DNA of 64,000 nt, taken from the NCBI GenBank assembly GCA_963932145.1, contig OZ010603.1:79014828-79078827 (forward strand). Reading direction: 5' to 3'. Below, in pieces: positions 53,850 through 64,000 of the stretch. How positions within the stretch are numbered: position 1 is the first letter of the stretch; every line of letters starts with the position of its first letter. Under the pieces are notes generated by a model that did not search any database, had not been told where the DNA came from, and worked only from the letters and a program-made list of their open reading frames with translations. A program made the translations under genes and the position numbers. The stretch is from Acanthosepion lycidas. Its lineage: Eukaryota > Mollusca > Cephalopoda > Sepiida > Sepiidae.

Positions 53850-54140
53850 TTTCATTGAATACGACAAACAAGGTGCTTTTATTTAGTTATTTATACAATT
53901 TCTCATGCGATCTAATAATTTTTTTCTTTTCCGGTGATAAATTATATAAAAACTATCCGAAAGTTCTTTTTATCCGAACGCTTTCGGTTATACATTTAGC
54001 CATTTTCAAGGATTAAATATAATAGTTTATAATTATAAATATAATAATATAATAATTTAAATTGTATAAAAAAAACTAAATAAAAGCACCTTGCCTGTCG
54101 CATTCAGTGAAATGTGCATAAAAGAAGGATTGCTACCTAA

Positions 54141-54150
<10 letters not shown>
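53435..54150. repeat. Family E units: two direct copies and one inverted partial copy around (TA)n
   Basis: Positions 53441-53645 and 53845-54020 are direct repeats ('gcacatttcattga', 'caaggtgcttttatttagtt', 'ctcatgcgatctaat'). Positions 54062-54145 are an inverted copy of the first 75 bp, ending 'ggattgctacctaaacacac'. On the minus strand both direct copies carry CCTTGAAAATAGCTAAATGT and AGCCGAAAGCG, so a stem GGCT/AGCC lies between near-core strings. A (TA)n tract sits at 53794-53844. Confidence 0.7.
53794..53844. repeat. (TA)n tract
   Basis: A TA run of about 51 bp between the two family E direct copies. Confidence 0.95.

Positions 54151-54222
<72 letters not shown>
54140..54222. repeat. 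(CA)n-(TA)n microsatellite
   Basis: A CA run of about 18 bp followed by a TA run of about 64 bp. Confidence 0.95.
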
Positions 54223-54225
<3 letters not shown>

Positions 54226-54339
54226 TAAAACAGATAGATAGACACTCTCTTGAGTTTTACCCATAGATGTGGTAAGGTATTTTGATTTATGGACCTAACT
54301 TATACTCAGAGGTTCCAACGTATTTTTCATACATACAGT

Positions 54340-54420
54340 TTTGTCTTTCTTTCATTCTAACCTGAAGAAGCTAGAGACAGCAGACGCTCTTGGCGAAACG
54401 CATCGTTTATAGATTTCTGA
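54340..54420 (+). other. Hammerhead-like block (family D)
   Basis: ACCTGAAGAAGCTAGAGACA, then a stem-like segment ending CTCTTGGC, then GAAACGCATCG. It has CTGAAGA and GAAAC in the expected order, with a longer and imperfect stem. It resembles PLE terminal blocks in this window. No coding sequence is attached. Confidence 0.45.
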
Positions 54421-54826
54421 CTGTGTCTCATCATCTTCACATATACTGTTTAATAAATCAACAGAGCGTCTACTCAAATATGTGCACCCACTAAAGATAA
54501 CATTTAAAGTGATAAAATCCGTCGGATTAATCAATAAATAAATAAAATCCGTTACTTCTTTAGAAACTGACACGTATGAATATGAAGCACAAGAATGTTG
54601 GGTAATTGAATGACAAAGTGGGAAAAATTCTATGCAATGTATTTCGTCCTCTGAAAGAAGTTCAGACTAACGTGCATTCAGTTCTTTAAACCAACGCTAA
54701 TATAATTTGTTTCGAGCCGAATTCAAGGAGAGACGACACGTCCGTTCGAAGTTACAATAAATTAACGGATTAACCGTAATTATTGCTTTATTTATGTAAA
54801 GTATATAATAATTTTAAGGAGGCATG

Positions 54827-55010
54827 ATGTGGTAATGGACAGCGGCATGGATTGATGAATCTGAGAGCCGAGTTCGAATTCCAGTCAAAACCATTACATT
54901 CACTTACGTGCTAATACCGTTGGGAAAGGTATGAATCCTCTTCTTACCCTCTCCAGTGCTATGGGTAAATAGCAGGACAGACTGTGTTCTATAGCCCAGG
55001 ATGGCAACTG
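54827..55010 (+). mobile_element. tRNA-derived SINE, plus strand
   Basis: The head 'ggaggcatgatgtggtaatg', the B-box-like CGAGTTCGAATTCCAG and the body 'cttacgtgctaataccgttg' are present. After 55010 the sequence leaves the SINE and continues with unrelated sequence to 55190. Confidence 0.8.
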
Positions 55011-55194
55011 GGCTAGGAGAAGGAAAACTCTGGATTCAAAACCTGTGGATGGTCGTTTGGGGAACTGGTGGCACATAGTGCACCAGCTCTTTTCGGCCCT
55101 TTTAGGGTTGGTTCTGTACAAAGCTTTCATCACTATAATCAAATCATATGTGCTGGTGTCAGGGCTGTAGGTTCCTAGGAACTGAGTTGCTAGG

Positions 55195-55605
55195 ACATTA
55201 TTGTATTACATTATATTTATATATATTATTACATTATAACATTACACCATTATATTAGATTACATTACATTACATTATTACATTGCATTATAATATTATA
55301 TTATTATATTACATTACATTATTATATTACATTACATTATTAGATTGCATTATTATATTACATTACATTATTATATTACATTACATTATTAGAATATATT
55401 ACATTATTAGATTGCATTATTATAGTACATTGCATTAGATTATATTACATTATTAAATTGCATTATTATATTACATGACATTATTAGATTATATTACATT
55501 ATTAGTTTGCATTATTATATTACATTATTAGATTACATTACATTATTAGATTGCATTATTATATTACATTACCTTATATATAACATTACATTTTATAACA
55601 TTGCG
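55195..55605. repeat. (ATTACATT)n-like satellite
   Basis: About 400 bp of variations of 'tacattattagattgcatta' and 'tacattacattattatatta', an impure repeat of 5-8-bp motifs. The open frames here are artefacts. Confidence 0.9.
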
Positions 55606-55799
55606 AAAGCAGAAGATTTGTTAAGAAAAGTGAAATGTATGGATGAATATTTAAGGCGGAAAATTCATAAATCAGTGCACTTTCTATAGATTTTTCGCTT
55701 TTACCTTTCTTAACATATAAAACTGTCAATGCCGTATCGATAGACACAAATGAATTACAGGACCCAATTGCTACAATTAATGGGAAACATAGTTGCTTT

Positions 55800-56140
55800 C
55801 TAGTGTTTTGAAAGCAGAATTCGTTTTGCCCTAGACTGGCTGCTGCTCATGGCTAGAGAGCTCAGTCTGTTTTTATTTAACCCATACCTAAGGGGAAAGT
55901 ATTAACACATTAATACAAAGTGAGGACACACATTCACATCTCCTCAAATATCATTTTCCTATAGGAAGTGATCATGACTCTCCACAGTTTCCTTTTCTGT
56001 TGAAATGTAAATTTCAGTAACTATTCTTAGAAAGTCGAGTAGTTAATCGTTTCTTTCTCTATAGGTTTTAAATACGGATTCGTCTTTCTCCTAGATTGGT
56101 TACCAATCAAGGCTACAGAACCAGGCCTGCGTTGTACTAA
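55800..56140 (-). mobile_element. SINE-body fragments
   Basis: 'cctagactggctgctgctca' to 'acccatacctaag' (55833-55895) and 'ctcctagattggttaccaat' (56083-56105) match the SINE body on the minus strand. The stretch in between includes one 'tcatgactctccacag' monomer of the 145-bp array family. Confidence 0.5.
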
Positions 56141-56216
56141 GACGTGCATGTATGTTGCTCTGTCAGAAAGCTATTTAGCGTTGTATTACAAAAATGACCA
56201 AACCTAGTCTGCATTT

Positions 56217-56242
56217 GAATTGCAGTTAAATGATTCAGATTA

Positions 56243-56285
<43 letters not shown>
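56217..56285. repeat. (TG)n microsatellite
   Basis: A TG run of about 38 bp (56246-56283) after a short lead-in. Confidence 0.9.
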
Positions 56286-56453
56286 CATGTTTGAGTAGAC
56301 CTCCTGTTTTTGTTTTTACTTACTTAAGTGTATATTAAGTTTACTGACCTGCGCAAGAAAAATGTTCTCCGATATGCGTCCCTTACAACCTTTGTAGGAG
56401 AAACCAGAATCTTATTCGGTATACTTATAATTGTCCGATAAAAAAATAAATCC

Positions 56454-56454
<1 letters not shown>

Positions 56455-56487
<33 letters not shown>

Positions 56488-56637
56488 GTTGTTGTTGTTA
56501 TTATTTCCTTGGATTTCTCCCGTATAGACATTTCCTTCCGGGTCCCAACCAAAGATCTAAGGTCAGAAATAGCTTCATGACATTTTCCACTGATCATTTT
56601 ATAAAAATAAAACTTAAGCTCACACACGTTTTACATA

Positions 56638-56703
<66 letters not shown>

Positions 56704-56740
56704 AAGAAGAATTATCATCATCATCATCACCATCATCACT
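56455..56740. repeat. Trinucleotide microsatellites (ATT)n, (AAT)n, (AAG)n, (ATC)n
   Basis: (ATT/GTT)n at 56456-56501, (AAT)n at 56638-56675, (AAG)n at about 56676-56711 and (ATC)n at about 56713-56738. Nothing coding lies between. Confidence 0.95.
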
Positions 56741-56808
56741 GTATGTTATGTTTCTTGCTTTGTATCCTATAGAGCCGGGTCCAAACTATGGTCCTTATAG
56801 GAGAATTG

Positions 56809-57309
56809 TCATTTAATTGATAGCATTTTTCTTAATATATGGGATGTTCCTAGTAGGGAGATCTTCTGGGCAACTTCTATATTGATGTTATCCGCGACAC
56901 TATTAGTAAAATTGTCCATTCTTTTTCTCACGAGGCCCAGTGCTCCGATTACTATTGGTACAGTCTCAGTCTTCATTGCCCATGTCCTGTTAATCTCGAT
57001 CTCCAGGTCCTTGTATTTGGAGAATTTCTCGATTACTTTCACGGAGGTGTTTCTCTCAAATGGTATTGCTATGTCAATAAGCATACACTTCCTGAATTTC
57101 TTGTCTTTTATGATAATATCAGGTCTGTTGGCTTTTATTTCCCTGTCAGTTTGAATTGACATGTCCCAGAGGATAGTTACATCGTTATTTTGGGTAACTG
57201 TGCCTGGTCGGTGCTCATACCATCTCTCAGTGGTTTCGATTTTGTGCTTTTTGCATATCTTCCGGTACATATATGTCGCTACATTTTTTATATCTGTGGG
57301 TATATTCAT
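56809..57309 (-). mobile_element. Non-LTR retrotransposon ORF C-terminal domain, open frame of 166 residues
   Basis: The minus-strand frame has the pattern NRPDIIIKDKKFRKCMLIDI, AIPFERNTSVKVIEKFSKYK, and IEINRTWAMKTETVPIVIGA followed by LG and KISLLGTSHILRKML. The same order of blocks (RPDIxIxD...LIDxAxPxDxN...EKxxKYxxLxxEIxxxW...VPxVxGxxG...LLGTSxxxRxxL) ends the ORF of many animal LINEs of the R2-like or related groups and lies after the RT. The frame is undamaged over this length but the RT itself is missing, so it is a 5'-truncated copy. Confidence 0.75.
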
Positions 57310-58640
57310 TTTTGGCTAGTTCCGGACATCCCGAGATAATGCGACACTGTAAGAATGCTACTGATTTGAAGATAGAAAAAAGGCTTAAATTAAATCGAAA
57401 GTGAACACAAAAGCAAGGAGGGTCATAGATAGAGTGAAGGGCATACCGAAAACAAAAGAAAATTGATGAAAAGGGATATATTTGAACGAAGTAGTTAAGT
57501 GGTTTTGGCTACTATAACCAAGTAGAATACGGTAGCAGTAATCGACTGGTACGCGTCGTAGTCGCAGGTAAGAAGTGTAGATCAATGGCGTAGTCCAATG
57601 GGCGTCGTTATAGACTTAGCTCTCAGACTAAGGCTCTTGACTCTCCTACACGTCCGTCTGTATTTATGACGGACACCAGCCAATCATATTCCAGTGAGGG
57701 GGAACACAGGTGTACGCATATTCCATTATATCAAAAATATACATTTTGTTTTCTCATTTCGTGAATAAAGGACCTCGCTAGAAGATAACGCTGAAATCCA
57801 CTTGAGCATCTGGTTAAAGTGAGGTTCAAGGGACGATGTTCAGTAACATCCGTGAATCGACCAGAACTGGCATTTCCGGGTCGAGACCACCAAGTCGGCC
57901 ACAGATAATAATTTTTATGGCTATAATTGATGAAGAGGTTTAAGAAATGATTCTGTGTCATTTGTTGATAGGGGTGGAAGGTGTACATGTCGCTGGAGAA
58001 GTGAGATTTCTTTCGGTCCAATACAGAACTCTCAAATGATGAAGAAATTCGGTCAATTGGTAAGATAACAATTTGAGCAAACATTCTCCCAAGACAAGGG
58101 ACGAATTATAATTGTCCAAGAGGAGAATTCTGGAAATTATCAAAACTTTATGACAAAGGACATTTCTGATGATGTGAAGTTGAGACAGATAATTTTGATT
58201 AACGAACGCATGCCACCCAATTGAAGGACTCCGATTGGTGAACGAGAGAGAGAGGGGGGGGGAGAAAATAGACTACGTTCATTGAGAGGTGTTGGTATAA
58301 GGTATGAATAAGAGAAAGAGAGAGTATGTAGGACAAGTCGATGCTCTGCTACCACTACTCTCCGGAGGAAGGATTCCCTAAATTTGAATATGCATATTGG
58401 TTCCCAGGACACGGTCAGCAGTGAGTTCTGACTGGGTATTTGGAAACTCCTGGAACCCCAGCTCACGTCGGACACCACCCCGGTGTTGGACAAGGGTCCA
58501 TAAAAGCGTTATTTTGGAGCGGAATTACAGAGTTGCAGCTGAGGCAGAGATGCGTTTTCATTATACCAGGAGCAGACGATCGCTTCGCCGATCCCCATGT
58601 GACTGTCTCGAAGATCTTCCGACTCATGCCTTGTTCCGGA
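57310..58640. other. Unclassified stretch of higher complexity
   Basis: Several open frames (57731-58084 minus, 117 residues; 58140-58493 minus, 117; 58397-58678 plus, 93) overlap on both strands without any domain. The 57500-57700 part has the look of a retroelement end (minus strand CATAAATACAGACGG with GC-richer sequence following), but no partner end was found. I cannot name the element. Confidence 0.3.
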
Positions 58641-58644
58641 CTAT

Positions 58645-59275
58645 TAGATTATATCTAGCCAATTCAACTGTAAGATGATGAGACCTAGCCGCCAATCTAG
58701 TACTGCTCTTAAATTGATAACTCTAGGTACCAAAGAGGAAAGCTCATAATAATAATTACCATGAACATATTTATCAGATTAAGAAACTTAGCATGCGCTT
58801 AAATTCATAAAGTCTAGGTATAAAGAGGATAGCTCATCAGAACAATTACCATGAATATACTTATCAGATTAAGAAACTGTTAGGATAGAACTTATGGTAA
58901 CATCTAGCCATTTCAACTGTAAAATGATGAGACCTAACTGCCAATCTAGTACTGCTCTTAAATTCATAAAGTCTAGGTATAAAGAGGAAAGCTCATCAAA
59001 ACAATTACCATGAACATACTTATCAGATTAAGAAACTGTTAACATAGAACTTATGTTTACATCTAGCCATTTCAACTGTAAAGTTATGAGACCTAACTGC
59101 CAATCTAGTACTTCTCTTAAATTCATAAAGCGTAGGTACCAAAGAGGATATCTCATCAAAACAATTACCATGAACATACTTATCAGATTAAGAAACTATT
59201 AGCATAGAACTTATGGTTACATCTAGCCATTCCAACTGTAAAATGATGAGACATGGATGCCAATATAGTACTGAA
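58645..59275 (+). repeat. Tandem array, unit about 155 bp, just over four units
   Basis: 'catctagccatttcaactgt', 'gagacctaactgccaatcta', 'ttaaattcataaagtctagg', 'ctcatcaaaacaattaccat' and 'cttatcagattaagaaact' recur in order. One unit near 58783-58800 lacks its first half. Copies are close to identical, so expansion is fairly recent. Confidence 0.85.
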
Positions 59276-59393
59276 CATTTTTTTATTTTCCGTAGACGTT
59301 TGTATCAAGTGAGGGGTCCTAAGTGTTTATGATAAAAAAACACTATCTTATTAAGGAAGGAGAACATTAAAAGAACAAGAATTAAGAAAAGAA

Positions 59394-59446
59394 AAGATAA
59401 CGAATCATATTGCATTTAATCTTTATGCAATATCATTCGTTATCTT
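59394..59446. repeat. Compact hairpin, 22-bp arms, 9-base loop
   Basis: Arms AAGATAACGAATCATATTGC-AT (59394-59415) and its complement at 59425-59446 match at 21 of 22 positions. The size is like a short precursor hairpin. No flanking elements were recognised. Confidence 0.7.
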
Positions 59447-59644
59447 CTGTCTTTTAAATTTAAAAATTTTGAAAACCAAAGTTCAATAAAAAGCAAGTAA
59501 ACTTAAGAAATTTCCAAAAGTAGAAAGTGCGAGAGAAGATTATTAATTTATTAATACACATGTAACAAATTATTTTCCGAGAAAAAAAGTTTAACAAAAG
59601 CAAAGGTTGTTCTTTTTTTTATTTTAGTTATACATTAATTTTAT

Positions 59645-59678
<34 letters not shown>

Positions 59679-60650
59679 TAATAATAATAATAATTACAAT
59701 TACAATAAAGATTAAAATTTAAAAAGTGCTCAGATTTTATTTTTATGTATTAAAAATTACGACCTTTGACCTAAAGAAAAGCAATGTTTCGTCATAAACA
59801 ATGCTAAAAATTATCATACCGAATTTGAATAGATGTTAAAAATAAATTTAAAAAATATGTTCTGATCCTAATGTAACATTATGAGTAAAAGTAAAAAATC
59901 CAACCAGTTATTTGTAGTTTGTTTATTGGCTGTTTATTTCTTTATTTCCTTTTACATCCTGTTTTTGGGGGAAAGCCCATTATTGATTGATCAAAAGTCT
60001 TTTGACGGACGCAAGCAAAAAAGGAAGTTGTTAAAAGATGGCGATGACGATAATTGATAAAAGAAAAAAAAGAAAATAATAAAATAAAAATAAAACTTTT
60101 ATGAAATTATAGAAGCCAATCCCGAATAAGCCTCTTTCTTTGAATCGAGGGATAGAATGTTATACTCTTCTTAAGTGTCAAAATAAACGGAGAGAAAGAA
60201 GTAGGAAAAATAGTTTTGTCGTCACATTTTCTTAACAGGAGAAAAAAAAATACATGTTCTGAAACTGCACCATTTCTTACAATAAAACAAAATCTTTTTA
60301 AATATAGGTCAATTCTAGAATGTGAATAAAAAATCTGTCAAGTTAAAAAATGTAGATAAACACAAGGTGGTATTTTCGAAATTAAAGAGAAAACCTAACA
60401 TGTTTTTTTTCTGTGTTGATCGACCATAAAACGAAATAAAGAAACGACTACCATTTTATTTGTACGCTTGTGGTTAGGTAGCAGCTTTTTATTGGCAATT
60501 TTATCAAAACCATTGAATTATTGACAGAATATCTTGCTCGAATAAAAATACCATGAATAACGGGATTCAATTTCTAGAACAATGACAAAATTAAATATTC
60601 ATCTGCATCCTAAGTGTAGACGTTAGTCGAACCGAATCTAAATTCTTCTT
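59447..60650. other. AT-rich intron sequence with (AAT)n at 59648-59695
   Basis: Apart from the (AAT)n run no gene, transposon end or repeat family was recognised. Confidence 0.4.
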
Positions 60651-60654
60651 TTTT

Positions 60655-60965
60655 ATGTACTGTGTTCCTTCAGAGTGTAGGCGATCGTGGCTCTCCACAA
60701 TTTCCTGTCCTTTGTAGCACTTAAAAAAATTATGTCTTTTTTTTTTCGTTATCTCTCCTAAACCTTGTTCCGCTATCTGTTTACACTGTCTCATTCCTCA
60801 ATGTGCTGTGTTTGTATCTCCTCAAGACGTAAGTGATCATGGCTCTCCACAATTTCCTACCCTTCGTAATTCTTTTCTTTTTGTTACCTTTCTTAAACCT
60901 TGCCGCGCCATCAATTTTAAGGGTTCATAGCTATCCACAATTTCTTGTCTTTCGTAGCTCTTAAT
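60655..60965 (+). repeat. Three diverged monomers of the 145-bp array family
   Basis: 'gatcgtggctctccacaatt' (about 60686), 'gatcatggctctccacaatt' (about 60834) and 'ttcatagctatccacaattt' (about 60926), each followed by 'cctgtcctttgtag'-like sequence, are related to the units at 11905-13590. Short minus-strand open frames here are not genes. Confidence 0.7.
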
Positions 60966-61017
60966 AAATTTCATTTCGCGATGGCTTGGGAATACCAAGT
61001 ACTGTAATTTCGGATGT

Positions 61018-61175
61018 GCAGGTGGTGTAATGAATAATGGCTCGGAATTGTTAATCGGAGAGCCAAGATCCAATTCACGTTGGATTCGTTATAGTCAATT
61101 ACACGCAAATACACTTAGGAAAGGTATGAATCCTCTTCTCCCCCAGTTATGGGTTAATTAGTAAGACTTGTATAA
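61018..61175 (+). mobile_element. Diverged SINE, plus strand
   Basis: The head 'gcaggtggtgtaatgaataa', a decayed B box (CAAGATCCAATTCACG), and the body 'aggtatgaatcctcttctcc'...'cagttatgggttaatt' are recognisable. A second body fragment lies at 61472-61530. Confidence 0.6.
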
Positions 61176-61840
61176 CTAAACTATTATTATCTCAAAAAAC
61201 CAATTCTTAAATTTAAAAATATTTTCTGGTTTTAAATAACCTGCTAAAGGTTGATAAGACGTAGAAATTGAATCAATCAATCAATGAAATACTGATTAGC
61301 TACACAGCTACATGTCTTTTAGATTTATTTACATTCTCTGGAATATAAATGTATAGAAACTACCGTGGCTACAAAGTGAGGGATCATTTTATATATTGAT
61401 TGTAATACAGAATTAATCCTACACTTTATCTCCACATTATAATTTCTTGTTTGTTTATCAAATTCTGATTAGGTATGAATGCCCAACTTCTCTCCCCAGC
61501 TATGGGTTAATCAGTAAGATTTATTTGTGTCACTTAATCATTATTATAAAAAAAAAAACAATCTAAAAATATTTTCTGTTTATAAATAATCTACAAAAGT
61601 TTGAATAGCCGTAGAAAACGAATGAAAGTTGTTTTTTTTTTTTAGAAATCAAGTTAAAATGTAATAAACAATGAGATAAAAAACATAAAAATTGAAAAAA
61701 AAATCGTAATGTGAAGTTTAAAAAAAAATTCGTATATTAATATTGAGTACGCACTATAGAAGTTCTTTGTTAGGGAAAAATACAGTTAAAGACTTATTTG
61801 TATAGAAAATATTAACAAAAAGAAAACCAAAAGTGAATAC
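61176..61840. other. First-intron sequence next to the exon 1 donor
   Basis: It contains two diverged copies of 'ttaatcagtaagactt'-'aaaaatattttctg'-type sequence (61145-61270 and 61505-61625). No exon was recognised. Confidence 0.4.
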
Positions 61841-61844
61841 TTAC

Positions 61845-62095
61845 GCGTTTGTAATTAACACACGTTGTTTCTGTAGAGTTTCTGACTGACTTCCTTTAGA
61901 TTCTTTCAATTTGTCTTTGAGATTTTTCTGACAGATACTCAAAAATTTGTAAAGTAATAAAAAGCAAATACAACCAAAGTTGAAAACTAAAGAAATTATA
62001 AGAGCGTCGATTGTTTTGAAATTAAAATCATGACTGAAACCCATTTTGTTAATAACAGAATAGCCGGTAAAATGTCTGTGTTTCACTGGAATCAT
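61845..62095 (-). CDS. TLC-domain membrane protein, first coding exon
   Basis: The exon encodes 83 residues plus two bases. The predicted first membrane segment is residues 30-52 (DALIISLVFNFGCICFLLLY), followed by a basic, probably cytosolic stretch to QKQRVLITNA. The donor is AAACGC|GTAAGT, a perfect consensus. The two leftover bases (GC) plus one base from 37623 make an alanine codon, and the reading frame continues into the exon at 36669-37623 without a shift. The order (one segment, basic linker with R-V, then the TLC core) is that of TLCD4-like proteins. The ATG at 62095 gives MIPVKHRH; the second ATG (62044, MGFSHDF) lies closer to the membrane segment and is an equally good start. A further small exon inside the intron cannot be excluded. 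Confidence 0.72.
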
Positions 62096-62530
62096 CTGTG
62101 TTTAGACCCCAGCGCCGGACTACTAACTGACTGGTGAAGATACGTGAACAGCTGACATATTAAATGGAATGCGATCGGAAAATCCGCATACTTTTCTTTT
62201 ACTGGCTTTTTAGCGAGTAGAAAAGAAATGACATCATAAAACGTGTAGCCTACGGCAAAGCAGTTCTATTTATAGGCCTTCTTTCAGGATGTGAATTTAC
62301 TCGAGTGAAGTTGAAATGGCTTCCTCTACAATTTTTCACGCATTTATAAATTAAAATATTACGAACACCCCCCCACAAAAAAAAAAGTTTTTACATACGC
62401 AATTTCACGGAAATAAATTGGGGGGAAATAAAAAAAACTGCATAGAAATTACGTTGAGAGAGTAAGTGGGTGAAGATAGATAGATAGACTTATACAGATA
62501 TAAAGATTAAAGAGAGATAGAGAGATAGAC
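62096..62530. promoter_or_regulatory. Region upstream of the TLC gene
   Basis: The promoter of the minus-strand TLC gene should lie here. No clear TATA or initiator was recognised. It contains a poly-C/poly-A stretch near 62368-62388. Confidence 0.3.
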
Positions 62531-62554
62531 TTAGATATTAAATAGGGCAAAGAC

Positions 62555-62649
<95 letters not shown>

Positions 62650-62687
62650 TGGATAGACTCAGATACATACAAATAGATTTAGAGGTG

Positions 62688-62742
<55 letters not shown>

Positions 62743-62750
62743 CTACATAG
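62555..62750. repeat. (TA)n-(TAGA)n microsatellite cluster
   Basis: TA run 62555-62605, then TAGA runs 62614-62648 and 62690-62740 separated by a spacer with 'ggatagactcagatacatac'. Open frames across it are artefacts. Confidence 0.95.
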
Positions 62751-62764
62751 ATAAACTCAGATAT

Positions 62765-62885
62765 TGAATAGACATTTCTATTCTCAGTCTTCTTTTTCAC
62801 TTTCACCCCCTGTAACCCCCTATGTACTAGTGGCATTCCCGCCTTGCCTGGGGTGAATTGATTAAAAAAGAAAAAGAAAAAAGGT
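62765..62885 (+). mobile_element. LINE 3' UTR fragment
   Basis: 'cactttcaccccctgtaacc', 'ctatgtactagtggcattcc' and the end 'ctggggtgaattgattaaaa' parallel the 3' ends at 43100-43200 and 13850-13897. Confidence 0.6.
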
Positions 62886-62926
62886 AGATGAATAAACTTA
62901 GAGAGATAGATAATGAATAGTCTTAG

Positions 62927-62927
<1 letters not shown>

Positions 62928-63014
<87 letters not shown>
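62928..63014. repeat. (TA)n tract, longest in the window
   Basis: A pure TA run of about 87 bp, flanked on the right by (TAGA)n and on the left by 'gaatagtcttagt'. Confidence 0.95.
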
Positions 63015-63017
<3 letters not shown>

Positions 63018-63079
63018 TAGATTGGGATAGATAGATAGTAGATATAGCCAGGCTGGGATAGATAGATAGATATGGCAGT

Positions 63080-63455
63080 CCCAGTGTTGGTTAATAGCTA
63101 ACAATATTGTCTATTTCACCATTCCCACCTAGGAAAGACATTGCTCCTCACTGGGTGGCACATATCTATGGCGTTGCGCCAAAACTAAGCTTAGTAAATA
63201 ACGATAGACAGATATGAATATAGATAGATAGAAAGAAAGTAAGAAACATAGAGAGCTAGTTAGATAAACAGATAAATAAATAAATAAATAATGAAAAGAC
63301 ATAGATAGATAGATAGATAGATAGATACGAGAGCTTCAATTTTGCTTAATGGTTAAAAATATTGTTTAGTTCCCCATTCCTAGTGAGTAGTGAGTTCGAT
63401 CCTCACTGGGTTGACCATACTTATAGTGTTGTTCCAAAATTAAACTAATTAACAA
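63080..63455 (+). repeat. Two diverged tRNA-like units
   Basis: The unit at 63085-63200 ('ggttaatagctaacaatatt', 'ctcctcactgggtggca', 'gcgttgcgccaaaactaagc') and the unit at 63325-63455 (A-box-like TTGCTTAATGGTTAAAAAT, B-box-like GAGTTCGATCCTCACTGGG) belong to the family arrayed at 45605-46195. (TAGA)n lies between. Confidence 0.7.
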
Positions 63456-63559
63456 ACAATAAGGCAATCGTTTTATTTTGTCTCCTCTTTGTTTACTTTA
63501 ATTTCTCGATCCCTTCCTCTATTAGGTGACACTAATTTCAATTCTTTGATAACTGCCAC

Positions 63560-64000
63560 TGGCACTTCGCTTTATACGCTATTTTTTTATTTTTGTTTTT
63601 TTATTTTTTTTATCTTTCTGTTTTTTATTTTTGTGTTTTTTTATTTTTGTGATTTTTTTTTTTTTTTTTTTTTTAATCTCTCTGTTTTTTTTATTTTTGT
63701 GTTTTTTTTGTTTTTTTATCTCTCTGTTTTTTTATTTTTGTGTTTTTTTATTTTTGTGTTTTTTCTTTTTCTTTTTATCTTTCTGAATTTTTCATTTTTT
63801 TTTCTTTTTCTGTTCATTTATCTTGTTTTTTTATTTTTATTTCTTTTATTCTTCTTGTTTTTTTTATCTTTCTGAATTTTTCATTTTTTGTGTTCGTTTA
63901 TTTCCTTTTTTTTTAATTTGTTTTTTATTTTTCTGTTTTTTTTTTTATATTTCTGCGTTTTTATCTTTCTGAGTTTTTCATTTTTTATTTTTCTGTTCGT
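63560..64000. repeat. T-rich low-complexity tract
   Basis: Irregular (T)n with A, G and C interruptions such as 'tttttatttttgtg' and 'tttttatctttctg', continuing to the window edge. The 128-residue Phe-rich open frame is an artefact. Confidence 0.9.

Noticed and set aside
57310-57720. A solo LTR
   Set aside because: A TATA-like string and balanced composition are suggestive, but no second copy, target duplication or matching ends were seen in the window.
63489-63875. A 128-residue Phe-rich open frame resembling a membrane protein
   Set aside because: It is a translation of a T-rich low-complexity tract.

Overview
The window looks like gene-poor, AT-rich animal genomic DNA. It is crowded with (TA)n, (TATC)n, (CA)n and (GA)n microsatellites, tRNA-derived SINEs, APE-type LINE fragments, Penelope-like elements (PLEs), mariner/Tc1/pogo-type DNA transposons and several tandem arrays. 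This mix, an intron of about 24 kb, and a single-exon FkbM-type methyltransferase fit a lophotrochozoan. A coleoid cephalopod such as an octopus is my best guess, made from repeat style rather than from a diagnostic marker.

Only two host genes can be supported, both on the minus strand. One is an intact single-exon FkbM-family methyltransferase (2230-3186). The other is a TLC-domain multi-pass membrane protein whose first coding exon is at 61845-62095 and whose second is at 36669-37623. Both its splice sites are canonical and the phases agree, so positions 37624-61844 are read as one repeat-filled intron. The two genes show no functional link.

Layout: 1-5 kb holds a mariner MITE, an old BEL/Pao scrap, the methyltransferase, then LINE and PLE 3' ends. 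5-10.5 kb is a mosaic of short units separated by (TA)n tracts, including a PLE 3' half (7049-8338) and a small 31-bp-repeat element. 10.5-17.8 kb holds SINEs, a patterned tetranucleotide tract, a roughly 145-bp tandem array and a LINE. 17.8-25.9 kb is a large array of a roughly 31-bp repeat with defined ends. 26-36.5 kb holds a duplicated block carrying two MITE types, a LINE interrupted by a Tc1-like element, tRNA-like units and a tandem array of hairpins. 36.7-62.1 kb is the TLC gene and its intron, which carries many SINEs, LINE ends, a Helitron scrap, a tRNA-like tandem array and more (TA)n-bounded units. 62-64 kb is microsatellite and T-rich sequence.

The most notable signal is a short pattern, CTGANGA (or a near variant), then a small hairpin, then GAAAC and often GTC. 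It recurs on both strands in otherwise dissimilar repeats. It resembles a hammerhead-ribozyme core, as known from PLEs, and most carriers abut (TA)n tracts. All assignments come from reading the sequence; no database search was possible.
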